Of a stretch of DNA of 64,000 nt, positions 1-7,352 are shown piece by piece. Location: assembly GCA_944320745.1 (NCBI GenBank), contig CALUIN010000004.1:1-64000 (forward strand), written 5' to 3'. How positions within the stretch are numbered: the stretch's first letter is position 1; each line of letters opens with the position of its first letter. This DNA is from an uncultured Alloprevotella sp. Lineage in GTDB: Bacteria > Bacteroidota > Bacteroidia > Bacteroidales > Bacteroidaceae. The notes under the pieces are model-generated. The model was not told where the DNA came from, did no database searches, and was given only the letters and a program-made list of their open reading frames with translations. The position numbers were made by a program, and so were the translations under genes.

Positions 1-38
1 TAGCGTTCATCCTGAGCCAGGATCAAACTCTACGTTGT
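1..38 (-). rRNA. 16S rRNA gene, 5' end only (partial)
   Basis: The minus strand carries AGAGTTTGATCCTGGCTCAG followed by GATGAACGCTA, the universal 16S 5' region containing the 27F priming site. The gene reads off the left edge of the window, so only about 38 nt are present. The mature 5' end is placed near 38 by analogy with E. coli, where the AGAGTTTGAT motif begins at nucleotide 8. The rest of the rrn operon lies outside the window. Confidence 0.97.
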
Positions 39-222
39 ATTCTATTCTTGTTTCTTTTCTTGTTCCTTCTAACGGGACGATCTCTTGTGCCTGCATTTTT
101 GCCGGCACGGAGACGATCCGCGGCTTGTTGATTACGCTTACCTTCCGTCTCTCTCTTCTTATGGAATGTTGTTCAAAGATCGCTTTTTCTGTTTGCCTCA
201 CCGGTCTTCCCCGGCTTAGCGA
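39..222 (-). other. rRNA operon leader (transcribed spacer before 16S)
   Basis: This AT-richer stretch lies between the rrn promoter and the 16S 5' end. No convincing ORF or tRNA is visible. Open frames on either strand are short and do not resemble proteins. It is inferred to be the processed pre-16S leader. Confidence 0.6.
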
Positions 223-225
223 GTG

Positions 226-257
226 CAAAAGTACGAACTCCCGGCTTACCGACCAAA
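226..257 (-). promoter_or_regulatory. rRNA operon promoter
   Basis: On the minus strand TTTG (257-254) is followed after exactly 20 nt by TACTTTTG (233-226). This matches the Bacteroidota -33/-7 consensus TTTG-N20-TAnnTTTG. Transcription should start near 222-220 and read into 16S. Confidence 0.8.
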
Positions 258-372
258 CTTTTCAGCAACTTTTTTGAAAGAATTTCGTAACTATTTTATT
301 TTCAAGTGTATAAAAATTCTGCTTTCTTGCGGGCTGCAGCCGGGCATCGGTGGCAGCGGCTGGGCGAATGCA

Positions 373-412
373 GAAAAAAGGCGTCCCGTTCCTTGTGCGG
401 AGCGGGACGCCT
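373..412 (-). terminator. Intrinsic terminator of pckA
   Basis: On the minus strand, 24 nt after the pckA stop, AGGCGTCCCG pairs with CGGGACGCCT (10 bp) and is followed directly by six T. This is a textbook rho-independent terminator. Confidence 0.88.
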
Positions 413-435
413 GTGTGGAAAGAATCCGTCTCAGA

Positions 436-2040
436 TTAGAGCTGAGGACCGGCGGCTACGAGAACCTTGCCGGCTTCGTTGGACGTGTACTTGTTGAAGT
501 TCTTGATGAAGCGGGCTGCCAGGTCCTTGGCCTTCTCGTCCCACTGTGCCGGGTCGGCATAGGTGTCGCGGGGGTCGAGGATGGCGGGATCAACGCCGGG
601 CAGAGCCGTCGGCACCTCGAAGTTGAAGATAGGAATGGTCTTCTTCGGGGCGGAGAGGATGGAGCCGTCGAGGATGGCGTCAATGATGCCGCGGGTGTCG
701 CGGATGGAGATGCGCTTGCCCGTGCCGTTCCAGCCGGTGTTCACGAGGTAAGCCTTGGCGCCGCTCTTCTCCATTCTCTTGACGAGCTCCTCGCCGTACT
801 TCGTCGGGTGGAGTTCGAGGAAGGCCTGGCCGAAGCAAGCGGAGAAGGTAGGAGTCGGCTCGGTGATGCCGCGTTCCGTACCAGCGAGCTTGGCGGTGAA
901 GCCGGAGAGGAAGTAGTACTTCGTCTGCTCGGGCGTCAGCACGCTGACGGGAGGCAGCACACCGAAAGCGTCGGCGGAAAGGAAGATGACGTTCTTGGCA
1001 GCGGGAGCGTGGCTGATAGGACGTACGATGTTGTTGATGTGATAAATCGGGTAGGAAACACGGGTGTTCTCGGTGACGCTCTTGTCGGCGAAGTCAATCC
1101 TGCCGTCCTTGTCCACCGTCACGTTCTCGAGCAGGGCGTTGCGCTTGATGGCGTTGTAGATGTCCGGCTCGCTCTCCTTGTCGAGGTTGATGACCTTGGC
1201 GTAGCAGCCGCCCTCGTAGTTGAACACGCCGTTGTCGTCCCATCCGTGCTCGTCGTCGCCGATGAGCAGACGCTTCGGGTCGGTGGAGAGGGTCGTCTTG
1301 CCCGTGCCGGAGAGGCCGAAGAAGACGGCGGTGTTCTCACCGTTCTTGTCCGTGTTGGCGGAGCAGTGCATGGAAGCGATGCCCTTGAGGGGGAGGTAGT
1401 AGTTCATCATGGAGAACATACCCTTCTTCATCTCGCCGCCGTACCACGTATTGATGATGACCTGCTCGCGGCTCGTGATGTTGAAGACGACAGCCGTCTC
1501 GCTGTTCAGGCCGAGCTCCTTGTAGTTCTCCACCTTAGCCTTGGAGGCGTTGTAAACCACGAAGTCGGGCTCGAAGTTCTCCAGCTCTTCCTTGGACGGA
1601 CGGATGAACATGTTGGTCACGAAGTGAGCCTGCCAGGCCACCTCCATGATGAAGCGGACAGCCATGCGGGTATCCTTGTTGGCACCGCAGAAACCGTCGA
1701 CAACGAACAGGCGCTTGCCGGAGAGTTCCTTCTGGGCGATCTCCTTCACGGTCTTCCAGGCCTCCTGGGAAGCAGGCTTGTTGTCGTTCTTAAATTCCTC
1801 GCTGGTCCACCAAACGGTGTCCTTGGAGTTCTCGTCCATGACGATGAACTTATCCTTGGGCGAACGGCCCGTATAGACGCCGGTCATCACGTTGACGGCG
1901 CCAAGCTCCGTCACCTGGCCTTTTTCAAAGCCTTCGAGTCCGGGCTTGGTCTCCTCTTCGAAAAGCTGCTCGTAAGAGGGGTTGTGCACAATCTCCGTTA
2001 CGCCGGTGATGCCGTACTTGGTTAAATCTAATGCTGCCAT
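436..2040 (-). CDS. pckA: Phosphoenolpyruvate carboxykinase (ATP)
   Basis: 534 aa, the usual length of ATP-dependent PEPCK. It interconverts oxaloacetate + ATP and PEP + CO2 + ADP in the cytosol. In succinate-forming Bacteroidales it commonly runs toward oxaloacetate, conserving ATP. Visible motifs are the P-loop [11 protein letters not shown] near residue 241, the metal/nucleotide-binding [11 protein letters not shown] that follows, and [15 protein letters not shown] in the C-terminal half. The start [13 protein letters not shown] is the only good ATG and sits 87 nt downstream of a -7 box. It is monocistronic, with its own promoter and terminator. It works in the same route as the malate dehydrogenase, aspartase and fumarate reductase genes elsewhere in the window. 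Confidence 0.97.
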   Translation of the reverse strand: MAALDLTKYGITGVTEIVHNPSYEQLFEEETKPGLEGFEKGQVTELGAVNVMTGVYTGRSPKDKFIVMDENSKDTVWWTSEEFKNDNKPASQEAWKTVKEIAQKELSGKRLFVVDGFCGANKDTRMAVRFIMEVAWQAHFVTNMFIRPSKEELENFEPDFVVYNASKAKVENYKELGLNSETAVVFNITSREQVIINTWYGGEMKKGMFSMMNYYLPLKGIASMHCSANTDKNGENTAVFFGLSGTGKTTLSTDPKRLLIGDDEHGWDDNGVFNYEGGCYAKVINLDKESEPDIYNAIKRNALLENVTVDKDGRIDFADKSVTENTRVSYPIYHINNIVRPISHAPAAKNVIFLSADAFGVLPPVSVLTPEQTKYYFLSGFTAKLAGTERGITEPTPTFSACFGQAFLELHPTKYGEELVKRMEKSGAKAYLVNTGWNGTGKRISIRDTRGIIDAILDGSILSAPKKTIPIFNFEVPTALPGVDPAILDPRDTYADPAQWDEKAKDLAARFIKNFNKYTSNEAGKVLVAAGPQL

Positions 2041-2126
2041 AATTGGTTTATGAATTAAATGGTTGATAGGTTTTCAGAACTCAGCATTTCAGCGCGGCAG
2101 CCTTGCCGCTCCGCGCTTGACGGTAG

Positions 2127-2134
2127 CAAAATTA
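2127..2134 (-). promoter_or_regulatory. pckA promoter (-7 box)
   Basis: TAATTTTG on the minus strand fits TAnnTTTG. A CTTG lies 19 nt upstream (2157-2154) in the -33 position. The leader to the ATG is about 80 nt. Confidence 0.65.
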
Positions 2135-2348
2135 CGAAAAAAGATTCCGCTCCCAAGTTTTTTCCCTGGATTTGTTCGCCCCGAAAGGGCTTTCTTAACT
2201 CATTTTTCATATATCTGTGCAACGGACGCCGGTGTTTGCAAATAGGGGTTTGCAAATGAGGCCGCGCGCGTCAGTTCCGGCCGCGGGCACGCAGCGAGCG
2301 CGGACCGCCGGGGCGCTTGTGGCAAAAGCAGAAAGAAATCCGGAAAGA

Positions 2349-2453
2349 AGCGGCCATAGCCCCGGGGAAACGGGAATAGGGCCCGTAAAAACTGGGCTAA
2401 GGCGCGTGAAAACTGGGCTTAGCCCCGTAGCGGGGCGGCTAAGGCGAGGGACG
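2349..2453 (+). repeat. 21-bp tandem repeat array A (5 units)
   Basis: Five consecutive 21-nt units start at 2349, 2370, 2391, 2412 and 2433. The second is ACGGGAATAGGGCCCGT + AAAA, the third ACTGGGCTAAGGCGCGT + GAAA, and the fourth ACTGGGCTTAGCCCCGT + AGCG. The array lies between the divergent promoters of pckA and upp, so neither gene should transcribe it. It has no stop codon in one frame, which creates spurious ORFs. It is one of eight arrays in the window. Confidence 0.9.
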
Positions 2454-2509
2454 GGCCGCACAGGCCGGGAAAGCGGCGGGCCGCGGGCGCGCATGTCGGC
2501 ATAATGTCG

Positions 2510-2517
2510 TATCTTTG
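2510..2517 (+). promoter_or_regulatory. upp promoter (-7 box)
   Basis: TATCTTTG lies 31 nt upstream of the upp ATG and matches TAnnTTTG. No clear -33 element is visible in the GC-rich upstream DNA. The box also argues against an in-frame ATG at 2504, which would overlap the promoter. Confidence 0.65.
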
Positions 2518-2548
2518 CCCGGAAAGAACCATTGAACCGTCCGACTAT

Positions 2549-3202
2549 ATGAAAACCATCCATCTCGGAGCCGAGAACTCCGTCGTCAATACGTACATGC
2601 AGCAGCTGCGCGACGTGGCCTACCAGGGCAACCGCACGCTGTTCCGCAACAACCTGGTGCGCATAGGCCATGTCATGGCCTACGAGCTGAGCCGCACGCT
2701 CTCCTACTCGCCCAAGCAGGTGCAGACGCCGCTGGGCATGAAGACCGTCAGCACCTACGACGACCGCATCGTCGTGGGCACCGTGCTGCGCGCGGGGCTG
2801 GCCTTCCACGAGGGCTTCCTCGACGTGTTCGACGGGGCCGACTCGGCCTTCGTGGCGGCCTACCGCGAGGAGGGGCGCAAGGAGGAGCTGAAGATTCATC
2901 TGGAATACATGGCCTCGCCGCGCCTGGACGGCTGCACGTTTCTGCTGGTGGACCCGATGCTGGCCACGGGCGGCAGCCTGGAACTGGCGTGGGAGGCCTT
3001 CCGCCGCATGGGGCAGCCGGCGCGGCTCCACGTGTGCTGCGTCATCGCCGCGCGCGAGGGCATCGAGCGCCTGGAGCGCGTGTTTCCGGGCGACGGCGTG
3101 ACGCTCTGGACGGCGGCCGTGGACCCCGCGCTCAACGAAGCGGCCTACATCGTCCCGGGCCTGGGCGACGCGGGCGACCTCTCCTTCGGTCCGAAAGCGT
3201 GA
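2549..3202 (+). CDS. upp: Uracil phosphoribosyltransferase
   Basis: 217 aa. It makes UMP from uracil and PRPP (pyrimidine salvage, cytosol). The PRPP-binding loop is seen as LVDPMLATGGSLELAW near residues 132-147, and the C-terminal uracil-contact region as YIVPGLGDAGDLSFG. The start MKTIHLGAEN is chosen over an ATG 45 nt upstream because that one precedes the promoter's transcription start. It is followed by a hairpin shared with the convergent beta-barrel gene. Confidence 0.93.
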   Translation: MKTIHLGAENSVVNTYMQQLRDVAYQGNRTLFRNNLVRIGHVMAYELSRTLSYSPKQVQTPLGMKTVSTYDDRIVVGTVLRAGLAFHEGFLDVFDGADSAFVAAYREEGRKEELKIHLEYMASPRLDGCTFLLVDPMLATGGSLELAWEAFRRMGQPARLHVCCVIAAREGIERLERVFPGDGVTLWTAAVDPALNEAAYIVPGLGDAGDLSFGPKA

Positions 3203-3236
3203 GCGCCGCCGCGCCGCCCGGCGCGGCACTGCGCAG

Positions 3237-3274
3237 AAGGGGCGGAAACTTTCCGAAGAAGGTTTCCGCCCCTT
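3237..3274. terminator. Hairpin between convergent upp and beta-barrel gene
   Basis: AAGGGGCGGAAAC (3237-3249) is complementary to GTTTCCGCCCCTT (3262-3274), a 13-bp perfect stem with a 12-nt loop. The T-tracts on both sides are short, so efficiency is uncertain. The position suits a bidirectional terminator. Confidence 0.6.
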
Positions 3275-3313
3275 TGCCGTCGGGCTGCCCGCCGCGCGGG
3301 CCGGACGGACGGG

Positions 3314-3964
3314 TCAGAACATATAGGTCAGGCCTACGCTGAAGTTGCTGTTGTGGCACGAACTGCCTTCCCACACCTTCGAGAAGCCGTAGTCGTAGGC
3401 CATGTGTATCTGGAAGCTGCTGACCTCCACGCCGAAGCGCAGGCCCCAGCCGCCGTCGAACACGCGGGCCGCGCCGCCGCCGAAGTAGTCGTTCTCCAGG
3501 TCGTTGCTGTCGTAACGGTCGAACCAGCCGCTGCCCCAGTCATCGCCGCGGCCGCTGCCCTCGATCTTCTCCTTGCCGCAGATGCCGAAGGCAAAGTAGG
3601 GACCGGTCTCGACAAAGAGGTTCAAGTCGTCGTCCAGATGGTAACGGTAGCCCACATGAATAGGAATCTCGAAATATCCGGGATTGCCCTTGTACGTGAG
3701 ATTCACGGGGCGGTCGGCCTCCACCTTGAAGCCCTTCTGGGTGAAGAGCAGGGCGCCGTTGACGTAGAAGTTGTTGGTGATGCCATAGTCCAGGCGCAGG
3801 CCAAGATTGAATCCGATGCGCGAGTCGGCATCGAGGTCGGTCACGCGGGCTACGTTCATGCCGGCTGTCACGCCGAAACGCAGGTCGCCGCTGTGCTGCG
3901 CGGATGCGGTCAGCGTGCCGCAAGCCAGCGCCACTGCCGCGATAATTCCTTTCCACTTTTTCAT
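3314..3964 (-). CDS. Outer-membrane beta-barrel protein (PorT/OmpA-barrel type)
   Basis: 216 aa. A signal peptide (MKKWKGIIAAVALACGTLTA then SAQ) is followed by repeated amphipathic strands such as GDLRFGVTAGMNVARV, IGFNLGLRLDYGIT and LNLFVETGPYFAFG. It ends in an aromatic residue (GLTYMF), typical of BAM-inserted barrels. This resembles the porin-family/outer-membrane beta-barrel proteins widespread in Bacteroidota. Substrate and function are unknown. The start is the ATG that begins the signal peptide. A longer open frame continues upstream but has no protein-like character. Confidence 0.8.
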   Translation of the reverse strand: MKKWKGIIAAVALACGTLTASAQHSGDLRFGVTAGMNVARVTDLDADSRIGFNLGLRLDYGITNNFYVNGALLFTQKGFKVEADRPVNLTYKGNPGYFEIPIHVGYRYHLDDDLNLFVETGPYFAFGICGKEKIEGSGRGDDWGSGWFDRYDSNDLENDYFGGGAARVFDGGWGLRFGVEVSSFQIHMAYDYGFSKVWEGSSCHNSNFSVGLTYMF

Positions 3965-4063
3965 AACGATCAAGTTTAGGTAAACCTTTTCGGGCAAGCC
4001 TTCGCCGCATTGCCCTTGCGGGTGCGTCCCGCCGCGGAGCGTGGCGGGAGGGAGTGCACGTAG

Positions 4064-4071
4064 CAAAGTTA
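4064..4071 (-). promoter_or_regulatory. -7 box for the beta-barrel gene
   Basis: TAACTTTG on the minus strand, 100 nt upstream of the ATG at 3964. It fits the Bacteroidota -7 consensus. No clear -33 element is seen. Confidence 0.6.
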
Positions 4072-4131
4072 CAAGAAAAAGTTGATCCGCCCGCACAATC
4101 TGCCGGAAAAAACAGCAGCGGGCCGCGCCGC

Positions 4132-5289
4132 TCACTTCCGCCGCGGCAGGAAGCGGCGCGCCAGCCAGCGGCGGACGGGCTCGTCGTAGAGCCGCAGGGC
4201 GGCGTAAGCCAGCAGGACGCTGCCCGCATAGCCCCCAAGGGCCACGGGCCAGGTCTCGGCGAACGTGTGCTGCCCGGTGCGGATGAGCCATGCGTAGAAG
4301 AGATACATCACGGGGTAGTGGACGGCGTAGAGGGGATAGGAAATGTCGCCCGAGAACTTGCACACGGCCCGCGAGCGGCGGTCCGTGGTCTGCCCGGAGG
4401 CGGCCAGCCACACCAGCAAGGGGAACACGATGAAGATGCAGCCGAACTCGAAGAGGCCGTTGTACGTCACGACGCCGCGCCCCGGCACAAAGGGCACGCA
4501 GAAAAGCACCAGCAACACGGCGGAACAGGTCCAGAAGGCGCCGCGCGCCCGGACCGGCCGGAAGTGGCGGGAGAGCAGCAGGCCCAGCGTATAGGGGAAG
4601 AGCATGCGCAGCAGGCCGCCGACGAAGTTCAGCCCGTCCAGCGTCCAGCCCACGCCGATCATGCCGTAGCCCACGGGGTCGAAGAGCACGAACCAGGCGA
4701 GGCCGGCCCCCGAGAGCACGACGAGCGCCAGGAGCGCACGGTCCGAGAGGCGGTGGACAAAGAGGGCGTAGAGCAGATTGCCGATGTACTCGAAAAAGAG
4801 CGACCAGCTGGGGCCGTTGAGCGGGAACATCTCGGCGTTGCCGCGGACGTCGTAGGCGGCGCCCGGCGCGGCGGGGATGAAGAACAGGGCGCAGAGCAGG
4901 GCGAGCATAATCATCGACGCGGCCACATGCGTACCGTCCCACTGCTCGCAGCCTTGCAGCGCGTAGCTGACGGCGCCCAGCACGGCGCCCAGCACGATCA
5001 TGGGGTGCAGGCGTATGAGCCGCCGCTTGAAGAAGTTGCCCAGCGACATGGTGCGTCCCAGGCGGTCGTCGTAGGCGTAGCCGATGACGAAGCCCGAGAG
5101 GATGAAGAAGAAGTCCACCGCCAGGTAGCCGTGGTTGATTACGGTGATGGGCGCGCCGCCGGCGGCGAAGGAAAAGCCCTCGAAGATGTGGTAGAACACC
5201 ACGAGCAGGGCGGCCACGCCACGCAGGCCGTCGAGCAGCTCGTAGTGGGGTTTGGAGTCCGCATAGGCAGCGGAAAGAGGTCTGGACAT
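4132..5289 (-). CDS. Acyltransferase family 3 (OafA/NolL-like) membrane protein
   Basis: 385 aa with about ten hydrophobic segments. These integral-membrane enzymes move acyl groups, often acetyl, onto surface glycans. Family hallmarks are the N-terminal LDGLRGVAALLVVFYH with the conserved R-G and H, the following FILSGFVIGYAYDDR, and FPLNGPSWSLFFEYIGN in the middle. It stands alone, with a -7 box 35 nt upstream. Beyond that lies a perfect palindrome next to a Crp/Fnr-type gene, suggesting it is that regulator's target. The glycan acceptor is unknown. Two related genes in the window (28230 and 61321) are interrupted, and this one is intact. Confidence 0.9.
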   Translation of the reverse strand: MSRPLSAAYADSKPHYELLDGLRGVAALLVVFYHIFEGFSFAAGGAPITVINHGYLAVDFFFILSGFVIGYAYDDRLGRTMSLGNFFKRRLIRLHPMIVLGAVLGAVSYALQGCEQWDGTHVAASMIMLALLCALFFIPAAPGAAYDVRGNAEMFPLNGPSWSLFFEYIGNLLYALFVHRLSDRALLALVVLSGAGLAWFVLFDPVGYGMIGVGWTLDGLNFVGGLLRMLFPYTLGLLLSRHFRPVRARGAFWTCSAVLLVLFCVPFVPGRGVVTYNGLFEFGCIFIVFPLLVWLAASGQTTDRRSRAVCKFSGDISYPLYAVHYPVMYLFYAWLIRTGQHTFAETWPVALGGYAGSVLLAYAALRLYDEPVRRWLARRFLPRRK

Positions 5290-5323
5290 AGGATTGTATT
5301 TTGTTGGTTAAGGATCGATGGTG

Positions 5324-5331
5324 CAAAGTTA
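5324..5331 (-). promoter_or_regulatory. -7 box of the acyltransferase gene
   Basis: TAACTTTG on the minus strand, predicting transcription start near 5318-5320. No TTTG is present at -33, as expected for an activator-dependent promoter with a site at about -41.5. Confidence 0.7.
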
Positions 5332-5348
5332 CCCACCCGCGGCCCTAC

Positions 5349-5372
5349 ATTATTTGTCCTGCGACAAATAAT
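5349..5372. promoter_or_regulatory. Perfect palindrome, probable Crp/Fnr-family operator
   Basis: ATTATTTGTC (5349-5358), a CTGC spacer, then GACAAATAAT (5363-5372): two perfect 10-nt arms. The centre (5360.5) is about 41-42 nt upstream of the start predicted from the -7 box at 5331-5324, which is the class II activator position for Crp/Fnr proteins. It begins 7 nt beyond the stop of the Crp/Fnr-type gene. The N4-spaced arms resemble Fnr-type sites in geometry but not in sequence. Confidence 0.7.
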
Positions 5373-5379
5373 GCTGGCG

Positions 5380-5937
5380 CTACCCGCGCAGGCGGCTGAG
5401 CGTGGAGAGCGTGATGCCCAGATAGGACGCGATGAAGCCGAGCTGCACGCGCCGCGCCACGCCGGGAAACTGCCGGCAGAAGCTCTCGTAGCGACGGGCG
5501 GCGGGAAGCGTGAGCCGATCCTTATGGGAGCGGTGGAGGCGCCTGTATTCGTTCTGGTGGATGATACGCCCCCAGTTGGCCAGCTCCAGGTTCGTGGCGA
5601 AGAGGCGGCGCAGGTCGGCCAGGGCGATGCGGTACGCGTCGCACTCCTCGAGCGTCTCGACGAACTCCTCGCTGGGCTTGTCGTAGTACAGCTCGTCCAT
5701 GCTGAAGACGATGCCGCCCTCGGTGGAGAAGGAGGTGGTGATCTCCTCGCCGTCCACGAGCCAATAGGAGCGCGTGATGCCCCGCCGGATGAAGAAGGCG
5801 GACCCGGCGCGGCGGCCGCTTTCCACCAGCAGGCAGCGCTTGGGGAAGTGGCAGTAGGCCAGGCATGAGCGGAGCGCGTCCTCCGTGGTGGGCAAGAGCG
5901 GTACGAGCGCATTGATTTGCTTCAGAATGTATTCCAT
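5380..5937 (-). CDS. Crp/Fnr-family transcriptional regulator
   Basis: 185 aa. The N-terminal two-thirds form a cyclic-nucleotide-binding-like beta roll (FPKRCLLVESGRRAGSAFFI, IVFSMDELYYDKP). The C-terminus has the short helix-turn-helix QLGFIASYLGITLSTLSRLR, the usual Bacteroidota form. No cysteine cluster for an Fnr Fe-S centre and no clear cAMP signature are visible, so the effector is unknown. It ends with SRLRG, slightly shorter than many relatives. It lies directly upstream of the acyltransferase gene with the palindrome between them, arguing for local regulation. No clear -7 box was seen upstream. Confidence 0.85.
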   Translation of the reverse strand: MEYILKQINALVPLLPTTEDALRSCLAYCHFPKRCLLVESGRRAGSAFFIRRGITRSYWLVDGEEITTSFSTEGGIVFSMDELYYDKPSEEFVETLEECDAYRIALADLRRLFATNLELANWGRIIHQNEYRRLHRSHKDRLTLPAARRYESFCRQFPGVARRVQLGFIASYLGITLSTLSRLRG

Positions 5938-5978
5938 AATATATATAGGTCGTAGCGGAAAGCCCCGGCCGCACCGGC

Positions 5979-6104
5979 ACGGGGCAAGGAAGCGCCCCCA
6001 CGGGGCTAAGGCGAGAGAAAACGGGGATAGGGCGCGTCGCGACGGGGCTAAGGCGAGGAAAAACTCCGCTTAGGCGCGCCGCCGCGGGGACAGAGCGCGG
6101 CCGG
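5979..6104 (+). repeat. 21-bp tandem repeat array B (6 units)
   Basis: Six units in perfect 21-nt register start at 5979, 6000, 6021, 6042, 6063 and 6084. Examples are ACGGGGCTAAGGCGAGA + GAAA and ACGGGGATAGGGCGCGT + CGCG. It starts 3 nt past the stop codon of the pyruvyl transferase gene (6108). The A-rich linkers read as T-tracts on that gene's strand, so it may act as the 3' end of the glycan operon. Confidence 0.92.
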
Positions 6105-6107
6105 CCT

Positions 6108-7352
6108 TCAGACGCCGAGCGCGGCCTTCAGCCGGTCGAAGCAGCGGCCGGCCATGGCGCGGGCGGCGGCCGTGGCGGCGGGGTCGCGGCGCAGGCGGCG
6201 CGTGCGGTCCACGATCTCTTCGGCCAGGCGGTCGTCGAGCCGGCGGTCGCTTCCGCTGCCGCAGAGGCCGGCCAGCTCCACCTCGTCGTCGCGGCGGCCC
6301 ACCAGTTCGACCACGCCGCTCATCTTGTGCTCGTAGCTCAGCGAGACGAACGGCACGCCCTGATTGATGGCGAACACGATGGAGTGGTAGCGCGCGCCCA
6401 CGAGAAAGTCCGCCCGGGCGATGATGGCCTGCTGCACGTCGGAGCCGTAGGCTTCGGGTACCACGACCACGCGGGCGGGGTCTATGCCGCTGCACTGCCC
6501 TATCTCGCAGAAGTAGCGGTAGCCGTCGGGCAACTGGCGGGAATAGCCCACCGTCTGCGGGAGCATGACGATGCGGTGGGCGGGATAGGCCCCGGCCAGG
6601 CGCTGGAGCAGCTTCACCCAAAAGGCGCGCACCTCCTCGAACGTGTATTTCCGGAACTGGAAGTGCCATGCCAGCGAGTTGGGCACGAAGACGATATAGG
6701 GCGCCCCGCCGATGGCCTGCGCCACGGCGGCGGGAACGGCGGCCGGCTCGTTCCACAGAAAGGCGGAGTCAATCGTAGGCTCGAAAGCCACGCCGAGCCA
6801 GCGGGCTATGTCCTGCGAACGCTTGTCGCGAAGGGAGACGAAGCTGAAACCGCGCAAGAGGGCGACGCTCTGCCGCCCGAAGGAACGGGCAAAGAACGTG
6901 CGGGCAGTGAACGGGCCGATGGAGCGGCCGTAGTAGATCACGGGCTTGCGCTCCATGCGCGCCAGGGTGAGGAAGGCCAGGTGGGTCCAGTCGCGGAAGC
7001 CGCCCATGTTGATGCCGCCCGGGGCGCACAGCACGGCATCGGCCCGGCGACACCAGGCCCTGAAGCGCCGCGCCACGGGCAGCACGTAGAGCAGGCGGTG
7101 CAGGCGCCAGGGCATCGTGAAGCGCATGAAGTAGCGCGAAAGGCGCTTGGCCTGGACGCCCGCGGGCATGTTGACATAGTCCACGCGCCCGTCTGCCACG
7201 CGGAAACTCTCTATCTCTTCCTTCTTTTGCCCCCAGAACAGGACCGTGAGCCTGACGTCGGGGCACTCGGCCAGCATCCGGCGGACCAGTCCCCTGTGGG
7301 CCGACTCGTCGCCACGGTTGTTCAGCGGCTGTTCAATCATCAGTATGTTCAT
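6108..7352 (-). CDS. Polysaccharide pyruvyl transferase family protein
   Basis: 414 aa. The fold is recognised from the N-terminal NILMIEQPLNNRGDESAHRG, the central VLCAPGGINMGGFRDW and KPVIYYGRSIGPF, and the C-terminal VGARYHSIVFAINQGVPFVS, the features of the PssM/CsaB-like GT-B family (WcaK-like). Members add pyruvate ketals to, or otherwise build, surface polysaccharide. Its ATG overlaps the preceding TGA (ATGA, 7349-7352), so translation is coupled to the FrhB-like gene. It is the last gene of the run and is followed at once by repeat array B. The acceptor sugar is unknown. Confidence 0.88.
   Translation of the reverse strand: MNILMIEQPLNNRGDESAHRGLVRRMLAECPDVRLTVLFWGQKKEEIESFRVADGRVDYVNMPAGVQAKRLSRYFMRFTMPWRLHRLLYVLPVARRFRAWCRRADAVLCAPGGINMGGFRDWTHLAFLTLARMERKPVIYYGRSIGPFTARTFFARSFGRQSVALLRGFSFVSLRDKRSQDIARWLGVAFEPTIDSAFLWNEPAAVPAAVAQAIGGAPYIVFVPNSLAWHFQFRKYTFEEVRAFWVKLLQRLAGAYPAHRIVMLPQTVGYSRQLPDGYRYFCEIGQCSGIDPARVVVVPEAYGSDVQQAIIARADFLVGARYHSIVFAINQGVPFVSLSYEHKMSGVVELVGRRDDEVELAGLCGSGSDRRLDDRLAEEIVDRTRRLRRDPAATAAARAMAGRCFDRLKAALGV

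Noticed and set aside
223..2025. A 600-codon open frame antisense to pckA
   Set aside because: Low-complexity Val/Leu/Gly/Asp sequence with no motif, fully opposite a gene with clear family signatures. High-GC genes leave such shadows on the other strand.
2217..2504. A 95-codon ORF with TGIGPVK-like heptapeptides
   Set aside because: It is the translation of repeat array A. It has no promoter and no conserved flanks. The same applies to short ORFs over arrays D, E and F. Only array C lies in a real gene.
5979..6104. Possible CRISPR array
   Set aside because: All positions of the 21-nt units are related and there are no unique spacers of constant length. No cas gene is present in the window.
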